Assembly (NCBI GenBank): GCA_029782295.1
Contig: JAKOVB010000053.1
Span: forward strand, 62,001-126,000
Direction: 5' to 3'
From: Pseudomonadota bacterium
GTDB lineage: Bacteria > Pseudomonadota > Gammaproteobacteria > Burkholderiales > Methylophilaceae
Length of the DNA: 64,000 nucleotides
A program made the translations under genes and the position numbers. The notes under the pieces were generated by a model. It did not search any database. It was not told the origin of the DNA and saw only the letters and a list, made by a program, of their open reading frames with translations. Shown here piece by piece: positions 52,387-61,986 of the stretch. Within the stretch, counting starts at the first letter, position 1. Every line of letters starts with the position of its first letter.

Positions 52387-53997
52387 TCAGGGGTTCTTGA
52401 TTTCGGCGCCGGCGCGCAGGTAGAACCACCAGTTCAGAACCAGGCACAGGGCGTAGAACACGGCAAACCCGTACATAGCCATCTCCGGGGTGCCTGCCTT
52501 GATCTGGCCCTTGATAACTTCCGGGGCGATGAACGAGCCGTAGGCGGCGACGGCAGAGGTCCAGCCCAGCACCGGTCCGGCCTGTACGCGGTCGAAGATC
52601 ACGCCGACCGTGCGGAAGGTGGAACCGTTGCCGATGCCGGTCGCGGCGAACAGGATCACGAAGGTCACCAGGAATTCAGTGAAGAAGATTTCCGGGGTGG
52701 CCGAGTGGTAGGCCTGCATCATGATGTAGCCGGCGTAGGCCGATGCCACGACCATCACGGCGGAGATCACCTGGGTGACGATGGAGCCGCCCACCTTGTC
52801 AGAGATCCAGCCGCCAACCGGGCGAATCAGCGCGCCGACGAAGGGGCCGATCCAGGCGTAGGTCAGGGCAGAGGGCGCGTTCGGGTTTTTGACGTGTGTC
52901 CAGACACCAGTCACGGTATCAAGCATATGTTTGTCACCGAAAATGACGGTGATGGACAGTGGCAGTGCCATCGAGAAGCCGATGAACGAACCGAAGGTCA
53001 CCACATAAAGCGCGGTCATCGACCAGGTGTGCTTGTTGCTGAATATGGCGAACTGCTTGGCGATGTTGTCCTTCATCGTGCCGAATGCTGCCAGTTTCAT
53101 CACCAGCAGTGTCGAGACGATAATGAGTGGCATGGCGACCCACATGTTGAGCAGGCCCAGCCCGGTGGGTGCCGGCAGGTAGAGATACAGCCCCACGATC
53201 GCTGGAACGAAGGCCAGTGTGTACAGCCAGGTAATCTTGATGAACGCGGTCAGTGTTTTGCTGCCATCTGGCGAGATCGGCAGCAGATTGCTCATGCCGA
53301 ACCAGGCTGCAATCGAGATAGGAAGGAGCAGGAGAATCCAGACATAACCGGCATTCTGGATGTAGGTCTGCGTCCCGGCGGTGATTTTTCCGAAGATCCA
53401 TCCGCTATCCTTGACCAGGGCCACGGAGTCGCCACCCATCGCCCCGAAAATACCGGCCGTCATCACCAGTGGAATCAGGATCTGCATGGTGGTGACGCCG
53501 AAGTTGCCGAGGCCGGCATTGATGCCGAGTGCAGTGCCTTGCAGGCGTTTCGGGAAGAAGGTGCTGATGTTGGACATGGATGCCGCGAAGTTGCCACCGC
53601 CCACGCCGGACCAGAGGGCCATCAGTTGAAACACCCACAGCGGCCATTCCGGATGCTGCAAGGCAATACCGGTGCCGATGGCTGGCGTGATCAGCATGGC
53701 GGTCGTGAGAAAGATCGTGTTGCGCCCACCAGCGAGGCGAATGAAGAAAGAAGAGGGGATCCGCATGGTCGCCCCTGCAAGGCCTGAGATGGCCGTCAGA
53801 GTGAACAGTTCATCCTTGCTGAATGGGAAGCCCAGGTTGCTCATCTGCACGGCGATAATGCCCCACATGAGCCACACCGCGAAGCCGCAAAGGAGCGCCG
53901 GTACCGAGATCCACAGGTTGCGGTAAGCGACTTTCTTGCCGGTAGATTCCCAGAATGCCTGGTCTTCGACATTCCAGTCCTTGATATTGGTCGACAC
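52387..53997 (-). CDS. narK2: Nitrate/nitrite MFS transporter, NarK2 type
   Basis: 536 residues, about 12-14 membrane helices. The longer NarK2-type N-terminus (NVEDQAFWESTGKKVAYRNLWISVPALL), then GLAGATMRIPSSFFI and the nitrate-signature GVGGGNFAASMSNISTFFPKR and GNGSTFRTVG. NarK2-type carriers exchange nitrate for nitrite. The gene lies 12 bases after narK1. Confidence 0.93.
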   Translation of the reverse strand: MSTNIKDWNVEDQAFWESTGKKVAYRNLWISVPALLCGFAVWLMWGIIAVQMSNLGFPFSKDELFTLTAISGLAGATMRIPSSFFIRLAGGRNTIFLTTAMLITPAIGTGIALQHPEWPLWVFQLMALWSGVGGGNFAASMSNISTFFPKRLQGTALGINAGLGNFGVTTMQILIPLVMTAGIFGAMGGDSVALVKDSGWIFGKITAGTQTYIQNAGYVWILLLLPISIAAWFGMSNLLPISPDGSKTLTAFIKITWLYTLAFVPAIVGLYLYLPAPTGLGLLNMWVAMPLIIVSTLLVMKLAAFGTMKDNIAKQFAIFSNKHTWSMTALYVVTFGSFIGFSMALPLSITVIFGDKHMLDTVTGVWTHVKNPNAPSALTYAWIGPFVGALIRPVGGWISDKVGGSIVTQVISAVMVVASAYAGYIMMQAYHSATPEIFFTEFLVTFVILFAATGIGNGSTFRTVGVIFDRVQAGPVLGWTSAVAAYGSFIAPEVIKGQIKAGTPEMAMYGFAVFYALCLVLNWWFYLRAGAEIKNP

Positions 53998-54009
53998 GAT
54001 AGATCTCCT

Positions 54010-55275
54010 TTAGATGGAAGAAGCTTGTTTTGCCTGGCGCTCATGGTGGCGGCCGATCTTGACCGGGCGAACTTCCGTCCAGTACATCCAGATCAGCGAT
54101 ACCCAGACGATGCCGAACATCAGCATGAATGCGGAGGAACGCACACCGGTCAGATCGACCAGCGCACCGAACATGATGGGCATCAGGAAGCCGCCCATGC
54201 CGCCGGCGAGGCCGACGACGCCGGAGATGACGCCAATGTTGTGCGGATAGTCATCCGAGATGTACTTGAATACCGAAGCCTTGCCGATGGCGAACGCGAT
54301 GCCCATGCTGAACATGATCACGGTGAACCACACTGCGCTCAGGCCGATATGGAAGGTTTGTGGTCCCTTCACCGTCATGATGGTGAGGTCTGTCTGCGGG
54401 TAAGACAGGAAGAACAGACAGATCAGCGAGATCCACAGCACCCACCAGGTCACGGTGTGGGCGCCGAACTTGTCCGAGAAGTGCCCGCCGATGGCGCGCA
54501 GCACGCCGCCCGGAATGCTGAATGCCGCCGCCATCAGGGCCGCGTGCTTGAGATCGAAGCCGTACTCGCTGACGTAGTACTTGGTCATCCACAGCGCCAG
54601 CGCCACGTAGCCGCCAAAGACGATGGAATAGTACTGGCTGTACTTCCACACCTTGGGATCCTTGAGGGCGGCGAGTTGTTCACCCACAGTGACGGTCTTG
54701 CCGACGGTGTGCGTCGGGTCGGAATAAGTGAAAAACCAGAACAGCACGGCGGTAACCAGCATCAGCACGGCATACACTTGCGGTACCATGGTCCAGCCAT
54801 AACCGACCACGATGATCGGTGCGACCAGCTTGGTGACGGCTGCGCCGGTATTGCCTGCGCCGAAAATCCCCATCGCCAGCCCCTGACGATTCTTGGGGAA
54901 CCAGCGGGCACAATAGGAAATGCCGACGGTGAACGAACCCCCTGCCACCCCGACAAACAGGCCTGTGACCAGGAAGTGCCAGAATTCGGTGCATCGCGAG
55001 ATGAAGTAGATAGGCACGACGGTCGAGAGCATCAGCACGAAAAATACGATGCGCCCACCGAATTTGTCGGTCCACATGCCCAGCGGCAGGCGGATCAGGG
55101 AACCGGTCAGCACCGGGGTGGCGACCAGAATGCCGAACTGGGTTTCATTCAGTCCCAGCGTCTGCTTGATCGGAATGCCGATCACCGCAAACATCATCCA
55201 GATCATAAAGCACACTGTGAATGCCAGCGTACTCGCGACGACAACCGACCAAGCTTTGTGTTGTTGTGTGGCCAT
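54010..55275 (-). CDS. narK1: Nitrate/nitrite MFS transporter, NarK1 type
   Basis: 421 residues from the ATG at 55275, with GGGAGAT before it. Twelve membrane helices and the signature GVAGGSFTVGISYCARWFPKNRQG. NarK1-type carriers are thought to bring nitrate in with protons. First gene of the nar operon. The upstream 255 bases contain a TATAAA hexamer (55291-55296) but no complete FNR box, only an isolated TTGAT half. Confidence 0.93.
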   Translation of the reverse strand: MATQQHKAWSVVVASTLAFTVCFMIWMMFAVIGIPIKQTLGLNETQFGILVATPVLTGSLIRLPLGMWTDKFGGRIVFFVLMLSTVVPIYFISRCTEFWHFLVTGLFVGVAGGSFTVGISYCARWFPKNRQGLAMGIFGAGNTGAAVTKLVAPIIVVGYGWTMVPQVYAVLMLVTAVLFWFFTYSDPTHTVGKTVTVGEQLAALKDPKVWKYSQYYSIVFGGYVALALWMTKYYVSEYGFDLKHAALMAAAFSIPGGVLRAIGGHFSDKFGAHTVTWWVLWISLICLFFLSYPQTDLTIMTVKGPQTFHIGLSAVWFTVIMFSMGIAFAIGKASVFKYISDDYPHNIGVISGVVGLAGGMGGFLMPIMFGALVDLTGVRSSAFMLMFGIVWVSLIWMYWTEVRPVKIGRHHERQAKQASSI

Positions 55276-55362
55276 GACAGATCTCCCTGATTTATACAGG
55301 GCAAAGCGTATTCCCTTAATCAAGCGGGGGGTATTCTTCTTAAGTAGGATACGGATGTATGA

Positions 55363-55378
55363 AAAGAACTAGTTCTTT
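55363..55378. repeat. Perfect 16-base palindrome between narK1 and gnd
   Basis: AAAGAACTAGTTCTTT is its own reverse complement. A further GAACTAG lies at 55380-55386, 14 bases from the first. It could be an operator for either divergent gene. The rest of this 255-base interval holds no gene; GATAAT (55491-55496) may be the gnd -10. Confidence 0.6.
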
Positions 55379-55530
55379 CGAACTAGGTTGGGTGTGGAAT
55401 CCCCTTGTTGCAAGGAGTGGAATGGTTGTTGCTTATGAGAATTGCCTGATTGTCATGAATCTGACATGAAAGAATCCACCGCTTATGTGGGATAATTTAA
55501 TCTGAATTTATTGAATGGCTGAAAGAAAAC

Positions 55531-57042
55531 ATGCAAACAAATCGTGCCGATATCGGTCTTGTTGGACTGGCTGTCATGGGTCAGAACCTGGCTCTGAATA
55601 TTGCCGACCATGGCTATACCATTGCGGTCTTCAACCGTAATCCTGACAAAACCCGAGAGTTCATTGCCTGCTGCGAGCGGCAGGAGCCATCCAGTGAGCG
55701 CCTGATCGGATGTGTCGACCTCGCTGAGTTCGTCCGCAGCATCAAGCGTCCCCGCAAGATCGTATTACTGGTGAAGGCCGGCGAAGCGACCGATGCCACC
55801 ATCGAGCATCTGCTGCCACACCTGGAGGCAGGCGATATCATCATCGACGGTGGCAATGCCCACTGGCAGGACACCACCCGCCGGGAAAAGCGCCTGAGCG
55901 CGCTCGGCTTTCACTTCATCGGTTCCGGTGTGTCCGGTGGCGAGACCGGCGCCCGATTCGGCCCGTCACTGATGCCGAGCGGTACCTTCGAAGCCTGGCA
56001 ATCGCTGGAGCCGATCTGGCGTGATATCGCCGCCAAGGTCGATCCGGATACCGGAAAGCCCCTGGAAGGCGCAGCGCCTGGCAAGCCGATTCAGGGGGGG
56101 ATCCCGTGTACCGCGTATATCGGCCCCAACGGTGCCGGCCACTACGTCAAGATGGTGCACAACGGCATCGAATATATTGATATGCAGTTGATCTGCGAGG
56201 CCTACTGGCTGATGAAGAACCTGCTTGGCATGAACGCGGGTGAGATCGGCAAGATTTTCGAGGAATGGAACCAGGGCGAGCTGTCCAGCTATTTGATTGA
56301 GATCACTGGCGATATCCTGCAGCAGAAGGACCCCGAGGGTGACGGCTATCTGGTCGACAAGGTACTCGATACTGCAGGTCAGAAGGGCACCGGACTCTGG
56401 ACCGCGGCCAACGCGCTGACGCTCGCCATCCCGGCGAATGCCATTGCCGAGGCGGTTTACGCCCGTGCATTGTCTGCGCTGAAGGACGAACGTGTGTCTG
56501 CCAGCCAGATGCTTGATGGACCGGTCGTCACGCAGGAATCCGACCGCAAGGCCCTGATCGAGGCGATCCGTAACGCGCTGTTCTGCTCCAAGATCTGTGC
56601 CTATGCCCAGGGCTTCCAGTTGATGGCTGAGGCCCAGATCGAATACGACTGGCAACTGGATTTCGGCACGATTGCGCAGATCTGGCAGGGCGGCTGCATC
56701 ATCCGCGCCGGTTTCCTGCGCAAGATCACCGAGGCCTACCATCGCAATCCGGGCCTCATGAACCTCATGCTCGATCCGTATTTCAAGAACGCGCTGCACG
56801 AAGGCCAGTCCCATTGGCGCAAGGCGGTGTCGCTGGCGGTGGCCAACGGTATTCCGGTGCCTGCCTTCGGCTCGGCCGTGGCCTATTACGATGGATACCG
56901 CAGCGCATTCCTGCCGGCCAATCTGTTGCAGGCCCAGCGTGATTTCTTCGGTTCCCACACCTACGAGCGGACCGACCAGCCGCGCGGCAAGTTCTTCCAT
57001 CTGGACTGGTCCTCTTCTGACCGACAGCAGAACGAAGTCTAG
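55531..57042 (+). CDS. gnd: 6-phosphogluconate dehydrogenase, decarboxylating
   Basis: 503 residues, the long (full) form. Rossmann start [21 protein letters not shown] with VFNRN after strand 2 (fits NADP), the substrate/catalytic region [21 protein letters not shown], the Lys-His-Asn area [12 protein letters not shown] and [15 protein letters not shown]. Oxidises 6-phosphogluconate to ribulose 5-phosphate with CO2 release; in RuMP-cycle methylotrophs this is the dissimilatory loop. No zwf lies beside it. Ends at an intrinsic terminator. Confidence 0.96.
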   Translation: MQTNRADIGLVGLAVMGQNLALNIADHGYTIAVFNRNPDKTREFIACCERQEPSSERLIGCVDLAEFVRSIKRPRKIVLLVKAGEATDATIEHLLPHLEAGDIIIDGGNAHWQDTTRREKRLSALGFHFIGSGVSGGETGARFGPSLMPSGTFEAWQSLEPIWRDIAAKVDPDTGKPLEGAAPGKPIQGGIPCTAYIGPNGAGHYVKMVHNGIEYIDMQLICEAYWLMKNLLGMNAGEIGKIFEEWNQGELSSYLIEITGDILQQKDPEGDGYLVDKVLDTAGQKGTGLWTAANALTLAIPANAIAEAVYARALSALKDERVSASQMLDGPVVTQESDRKALIEAIRNALFCSKICAYAQGFQLMAEAQIEYDWQLDFGTIAQIWQGGCIIRAGFLRKITEAYHRNPGLMNLMLDPYFKNALHEGQSHWRKAVSLAVANGIPVPAFGSAVAYYDGYRSAFLPANLLQAQRDFFGSHTYERTDQPRGKFFHLDWSSSDRQQNEV

Positions 57043-57065
57043 GTCCTGAAAATGCGTTCAGACAG

Positions 57066-57100
57066 AAACCCCGAATTGGTCACCAGTCCGGGGTTTTTGT
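57066..57100 (+). terminator. Intrinsic terminator after gnd
   Basis: AAACCCCG / CGGGGTTT stem with a small inner GGT/ACC hairpin in the loop, followed by TTTTTGTTTTA. Confidence 0.88.
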
Positions 57101-57179
57101 TTTATCATCAGCACGATTGATTGATTTCGATTGGAAAGTGCGTCCCGATCACTTAACGGATTGTCCGAGCGTCTGGAAT

Positions 57180-58883
57180 ATGCAGAAATACCATTGGTTG
57201 CACAGGATTCTGAGGATGGCCCTCTGGTCGTTTTGCGTCTCTGCGTCTCTGGCTGCAGCATCCGATCAGACGGGAACGCAGGTCATTGACCTGCAGTTGC
57301 GCTGGCACCACCAGTTTCAATTTGCCGGCTATTACGCGGCGGTGGAGAAAGGCTTCTATCGCGACGAAGGTCTCGACGTCCGCCTCCATGAGGGCGACCC
57401 CGCGCATCAACCGGTCGGGGAGGTGCTGGCGGGACGTGCGCAGTACGCAGAGGGTAACAGCGAGCTGCTCTACTACCGCTTGCAGGGCAAGCCGCTGATC
57501 GCGCTGGCATCTATCTTCCAGCATTCCCCTTCGGTCCTACTGGTGCGCAAGGATTCCGGCATTGACTCGGCGCAAGGACTGATCGGTAAGAAAGTGATGA
57601 TGGCGAACGGTATCAACGATGCCGATTTCCTGACCATGCTGCTGAATGAAGGGGTGCCTCTATCCAGCGTCCGGATCATTCCCAGCAGCTACGATCTCGG
57701 GGATCTGATTTCCGGCAAGGTGGATGCCTTCAACTCCTACCTGACCAATGAACCGTTTTTTCTGAAGGAACGGGGCATTCCCTACAACGTGATCGATCCG
57801 AGCAATTATCGCGTCGATTTCTACAGCGACATCCTGTTCACTTCGGAATCGGAGTTGCGCAACCATCCTGAACGGGTGGCAGCCATGCGCAGGGCGACCC
57901 TCAGGGGATGGCGCTATGCCATGGACCATCCCGAGGAGATTATCGACCTGCTGATCAACCAGTACCATGTCGAGAAATCGCGCAGGCATCTGGAATTCGA
58001 GGCTACCGAGATGCGCAAACTGATCCTCCCTGAATTGATCGAGATCGGCCATATGAATCCGGGGCGCTTCCAACATATGGCGGATACGTTTGTAAGTGCC
58101 GGGATGATCAAGCCCGACTATTCGCTGGATGGCTTCGTCTACGACGATACGCCAAGACGCATGCCAAGCTGGGTGGCACCGACCCTGGCTGGTGCTGTGG
58201 GTTTGATCGTGCTGATCTCGCTGGCAGGCTATAACCAGTTCAGGCTCAATCGCCGTCTGGCGAATGCCGAAGCCCGGGTGCGCAAGGCCAATGAGTCGCT
58301 GTCCGTCAGGCTCAAGGAAATTGGAACGCTCAACCAGCGCATTCAGGAGCAGGCGATTCGCGATCCGATTACCGGGCTGTACAACCGCCGTTATCTCGAC
58401 GAGATGCTGGAGCGCGAAATTTCCCGTGCCAAACGAGAGGGCTATCCGATCAGTCTGGTCATGATCGATCTCGATCATTTCAAAAGCATCAACGACAACT
58501 ACGGTCATCAGGCCGGCGATCTCGTGTTGCAGAACCTGGGCAGGCTCCTGCATGAGAACGCCCGCGAGGGTGACATTGCCTGCCGTTACGGCGGGGAGGA
58601 GTTCGTGCTGGTGCTGCCTCGTCTACCGATGGAAACGGCATTGCATCGCGCCGAGGAATGGCGTGAGTCGTTTGCGGAGCGCTGCACCCATCATGGCGAG
58701 TTGTCAATCTATTGCACCATGTCTATCGGGATCGCGACCTACCCGGACCATGCAGCCCAGGCCGAGGATCTCCTGGAGCAGGCGGATGTTGCGATGTACC
58801 GCGCCAAACGTGGCGGGAGGAACCGTACCGAGGTCGCGGGACAGGTCTCCAGCGAACGTCAGATGGCAGGTGATCCCGCCTGA
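57180..58883 (+). CDS. Diguanylate cyclase with periplasmic NMT1/THI5-type ligand-binding domain
   Basis: 567 residues from the ATG at 57180, which starts a signal-like segment (to about residue 27). A periplasmic NMT1/THI5-like solute-binding domain (VIDLQLRWHHQFQFAGYYAAVEKGFYRDEGLDV, about 35-300), a membrane helix (about 330-352), a coiled coil and a GGDEF domain with GGEEF at 471-475 and I-site REGD five residues before. It should couple a pyrimidine-, sulfonate- or amine-like ligand to c-di-GMP. No ABC permease is near, so the domain works as a sensor. Convergent with narL. Confidence 0.88.
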   Translation: MQKYHWLHRILRMALWSFCVSASLAAASDQTGTQVIDLQLRWHHQFQFAGYYAAVEKGFYRDEGLDVRLHEGDPAHQPVGEVLAGRAQYAEGNSELLYYRLQGKPLIALASIFQHSPSVLLVRKDSGIDSAQGLIGKKVMMANGINDADFLTMLLNEGVPLSSVRIIPSSYDLGDLISGKVDAFNSYLTNEPFFLKERGIPYNVIDPSNYRVDFYSDILFTSESELRNHPERVAAMRRATLRGWRYAMDHPEEIIDLLINQYHVEKSRRHLEFEATEMRKLILPELIEIGHMNPGRFQHMADTFVSAGMIKPDYSLDGFVYDDTPRRMPSWVAPTLAGAVGLIVLISLAGYNQFRLNRRLANAEARVRKANESLSVRLKEIGTLNQRIQEQAIRDPITGLYNRRYLDEMLEREISRAKREGYPISLVMIDLDHFKSINDNYGHQAGDLVLQNLGRLLHENAREGDIACRYGGEEFVLVLPRLPMETALHRAEEWRESFAERCTHHGELSIYCTMSIGIATYPDHAAQAEDLLEQADVAMYRAKRGGRNRTEVAGQVSSERQMAGDPA

Positions 58884-58901
58884 ATCTCTGCGGTCGGCTG
58901 C

Positions 58902-59561
58902 TCAGCGATCGGTCACCAGGCCGTGTTCCACCGCATAGACGGCTGCTTGTACACGGCTGGCAAGGTTGAGTTTGCGCAGGATGCCCTGCACATGAATCTT
59001 GACGGTGGATTCGGCGAGTTCCAGGTCACGGGCGATTTCCTTGTTGCTCGCCCCTTTCGCCAGCATGATGATGATTTCCTTTTCCCGTGGCGAGAGCTTG
59101 ACTGCGCCTGTATCCACGTTGCTGGCAGGTTTCTGCGGGTGACGCATGGCGTCGGCCAGTTTTGAAGCCATTTGCGGGGACATCACCGATTCACCGGCCG
59201 CTGCGCGCCGGATGGCATCGACGAGGAAATCGGTCTCGATGTTCTTCAGCAGGTAGCCGCGAGCGCCTGCCCGCAGGGCATCCAGAAGGTCTTCCGCGTC
59301 TTCCGAAACCGTCAGCATGACCACCTGGGTCTGTGGCGCGTCATCTGCCAGCAGGCTCAGCGCTTCCAGGCCGCTTGTGCCCGGCATGTGCAAGTCGAGC
59401 AGAACCACGTCAGGCTTCAGTTGCTTGGCACGCTTGACTCCTTCCAGGCCGTCCCCGGCTTCACCGACGACTTCAAACCCTTCCTGCCGCTGCAAGACCA
59501 GTTTGATCCCGCTCCGGAACAGGGTGTGGTCGTCCACGATGAGGATGCGCAGTGGTTTCAT
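58902..59561 (-). CDS. narL: Nitrate/nitrite response regulator NarL
   Basis: 219 residues. Receiver with Asp10/Asp11, phospho-acceptor Asp56 and Lys106; linker; LuxR-type helix-turn-helix (LSPREKEIIIMLAKGASNKEIARDLELAESTVKIHVQGIL). Overlaps narX by 4 bases, so the pair is a unit. Expected to control the narK operon 3.4 kb away. Confidence 0.95.
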   Translation of the reverse strand: MKPLRILIVDDHTLFRSGIKLVLQRQEGFEVVGEAGDGLEGVKRAKQLKPDVVLLDLHMPGTSGLEALSLLADDAPQTQVVMLTVSEDAEDLLDALRAGARGYLLKNIETDFLVDAIRRAAAGESVMSPQMASKLADAMRHPQKPASNVDTGAVKLSPREKEIIIMLAKGASNKEIARDLELAESTVKIHVQGILRKLNLASRVQAAVYAVEHGLVTDR

Positions 59562-61006
59562 GAGGAGGATTCCATCTCGTTGGGGGGCAGGGATAGCCGG
59601 ATCCAGGTGCCCTGTCCGGGTTGTGATTCGAGCACGAAGTTGGCCGCGATGCGATGGGCACGTTCTCGCATAATGCGCAGGCCGACATGGGTATCTCCGG
59701 CGTCGCTTGCGGCATCAAATCCGGTCCCATTGTCTCTCACGCTGATGCGGCATTTACCGTCGTTGACGAGTTCGACGTCGACGCGGCTGGCATGGGCGTG
59801 TTTGCGGACGTTGGAAAGCGATTCCTGCAGGATGTGCATGACCTGCAGGACATTCTCGGGGCTCAGGTCTGGATCGGTGCCGCGCAAGGAAAACGTGGTG
59901 CGGATACCGGTCTGACCCTCGAACTTTTCCAGAGCGCTCCGGATGGCAGTCGAGAGATCGGTGTCACCGATCCGGGTCCGGAAATGCACCAGCAGCTCCC
60001 TGACGTCGTCGTAGCTTTCCTGCACGCCTTCACGGATTTGTGCCAATCCCTGCAGGGCCAGCGCGGTCTTGCCTTGCTGCAGGTCTTCCTGCAGCAATTG
60101 GACCTGGAGGTTGAGATAGGCCAGGGACTGCGCAATGCTGTCATGCAGTTCCTGCGCCAGCAGGTTGCGCTCTTGCGAAATCGCCATTTCCCGGTCGCGG
60201 GCAGCCAGTTCGCGGTTTTTGGCTTCGACGCTGCGGGTCTTTTCCTCCACCCGATGTTCCAGCGTTACATACATGTCCTGAAGCTGGTCAGCCATGCGGT
60301 TGAAACCTTTGGCCAACGCTCCCAACTCATCCTGGTTGTTGACTGACAGACGTACGTCGAAGTCAGCTTTCCCCATGCGTTGCAAGCCTTCCTGCAGGCT
60401 GGTGATGGGTCGGATGATCATCTTTGAAAACAGCGATATCAGCAGCACGGTCCCGGTGATGGCGAGTATGACGAGGCCTATCTGGAACATGCGTAGCAGC
60501 GCAGTGGCCCTTGCATTGCTCTTTTCTACCATGATGACGAGGTCGTTGATGCCAGACACAAAGCCTTCAACGGCCGGGCGGTAGGCGTCCAGCAATCTTT
60601 GTTGCTCCGACGTATCCCGACTGTCGAGAATCGACTTGATGCGCGGCTGGATGCTGGTTTGCCAGGCGATGCGCAGATTGGACATTTGTGCCTGGACATC
60701 CGGGTCTTTGGGCAGCGAGAGTGGTCTTTGGGGATCGCCGTGCTCGAGCCCCAGCAGAACCTGCTCGAATTCTGCGACCTTGGATTCGATTTCATGGCGC
60801 AACGCTTCGGAGGGCTGTTGCACCTGTTTCGCCAGCAGGAAAGCGATATGGTAGGAACGCATGCGTTCGCTGCCAGCATCGTTGATGGCAGCCGCGCTGC
60901 CTTCCAGACGCCAGGAAACGAAAAGCGTCGAACCAATTCCGACCAGCGCGACCACAAAATAGAACATCAGTAGCCCGGTGATTTTTTCGCGGATCCTGAT
61001 CTGCAT
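59558..61006 (-). CDS. narX: Nitrate/nitrite sensor histidine kinase NarX (short form)
   Basis: 482 residues; E. coli NarX has 598. Two membrane helices (about 12-31 and 173-192) flank a periplasmic domain with the P-box INDAGSERMRSYHIA (41-55). HAMP (195-250) leads directly into the HisKA_3 helix with phospho-acceptor His288 (AQELHDSIAQSL) and the ATPase end. The cysteine-containing central module found in enteric NarX is missing. Autophosphorylates on nitrate and activates NarL. Confidence 0.93.
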   Translation of the reverse strand: MQIRIREKITGLLMFYFVVALVGIGSTLFVSWRLEGSAAAINDAGSERMRSYHIAFLLAKQVQQPSEALRHEIESKVAEFEQVLLGLEHGDPQRPLSLPKDPDVQAQMSNLRIAWQTSIQPRIKSILDSRDTSEQQRLLDAYRPAVEGFVSGINDLVIMVEKSNARATALLRMFQIGLVILAITGTVLLISLFSKMIIRPITSLQEGLQRMGKADFDVRLSVNNQDELGALAKGFNRMADQLQDMYVTLEHRVEEKTRSVEAKNRELAARDREMAISQERNLLAQELHDSIAQSLAYLNLQVQLLQEDLQQGKTALALQGLAQIREGVQESYDDVRELLVHFRTRIGDTDLSTAIRSALEKFEGQTGIRTTFSLRGTDPDLSPENVLQVMHILQESLSNVRKHAHASRVDVELVNDGKCRISVRDNGTGFDAASDAGDTHVGLRIMRERAHRIAANFVLESQPGQGTWIRLSLPPNEMESSS

Positions 61007-61051
61007 GGATTCAACCGAGCGGGGTAAGCAGTAAAGGGCGTCGCGCCGACA

Positions 61052-61975
61052 TCAGATATCCGCCAGCGTCCGGATATGGGCCGTGGCGCTGTCCGCCAGG
61101 GAAATCAGGTCATATCCCCCCTCCAGGGTGGAGACGATGCGGTCCTGGGCATAACGCCGCGCGATGGCCATGATGTAGCGCGTAACCCAGATATAGTCGT
61201 CCCGGATCAGGTTCAGGGAGGCCAGCGGATCGTCGCGATGCGCATCAAAGCCGGCGGAGATGAAAATCATCTCGGGCCTGAACGCCGACAGGGCCGGTCC
61301 GAACTCATGCTCCACCGCATGTCGGAAGGCTGCACCATCCGCCCCGGCTGCCAGCGGCACGTTGATCATGCGATCGATACGGCTATCCGCGCCGCGGTGC
61401 GGGAAGAACGGGTGCTGGAAAGTCGAGCACAGCATGACCTTCGGATTGTCACGGAAGATGTCCTCGGTTCCATCGCCATGATGGACGTCGAAATCGATGA
61501 CGGCAGCCCTTTCAATCCCGTGGTGGGTGAGGGCATGGGCCACGCCGACGGCGACATTGTTGAAAATGCAGAATCCCTCCGCATTGGCGCGGCCGGCGTG
61601 GTGGCCGGGGGGGCGCACGCAGCAGAAAGCGTTGAGGGCCTTGCCGGAAATCACCTTGTCGGTCGCCATGACCACGGCACCTGCGGCGTGCAGGGCTGCT
61701 GACAGGGTCATCGGTCCCATGGCGGTGTCCGGGTCGAGATGCACGATGCCGGCCTGCGGTGCCAGTTCCCGGATGCGACGGATGTAGGCCGGGTCATGCA
61801 CCCGGGCCAGTTGTTCGTCAGTGGCGAGCGGTGACTCGAAGTGTTGCAGGTGGTCGTAGACCTGGGCGCCGATCAGCCGGTCCTTGATTGCGGAAATGCG
61901 TGCGGGCGATTCGGGGTGGTTGCCGTCCATGACGTGCAGCAGGGTGTCGGGATGGCTGATGAAAGCGGTATGCAT
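61052..61975 (-). CDS. Histone deacetylase superfamily protein (AcuC/acetylpolyamine amidohydrolase-like)
   Basis: 307 residues from the ATG at 61975 (MHTAFISHPDTLLH), with AGGAA before it. Zinc-deacetylase motifs are intact: RPPGHHAG, IDFDVHHGDGTEDIF, SAGFDAHRDDPLASL and LEGGYDL. It hydrolyses acetylated lysines or polyamines; the substrate is not evident. 11 bases after rsgA and 45 bases before narX. Confidence 0.92.
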   Translation of the reverse strand: MHTAFISHPDTLLHVMDGNHPESPARISAIKDRLIGAQVYDHLQHFESPLATDEQLARVHDPAYIRRIRELAPQAGIVHLDPDTAMGPMTLSAALHAAGAVVMATDKVISGKALNAFCCVRPPGHHAGRANAEGFCIFNNVAVGVAHALTHHGIERAAVIDFDVHHGDGTEDIFRDNPKVMLCSTFQHPFFPHRGADSRIDRMINVPLAAGADGAAFRHAVEHEFGPALSAFRPEMIFISAGFDAHRDDPLASLNLIRDDYIWVTRYIMAIARRYAQDRIVSTLEGGYDLISLADSATAHIRTLADI

Positions 61976-61986
61976 GGTGCTCGTTC

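Noticed and set aside
47190-54025. Long plus-strand open frames opposite narH, narG and narK (for example 514 and 631 codons)
   Set aside because: Same reason: antisense shadows of conserved genes with no recognisable domain.
55276-55330. FNR box in front of narK1
   Set aside because: Only one TTGAT half is present (in TTGATTAAGGGAAT); the other half does not fit and the spacing to the TATAAA hexamer is wrong for a class II site.
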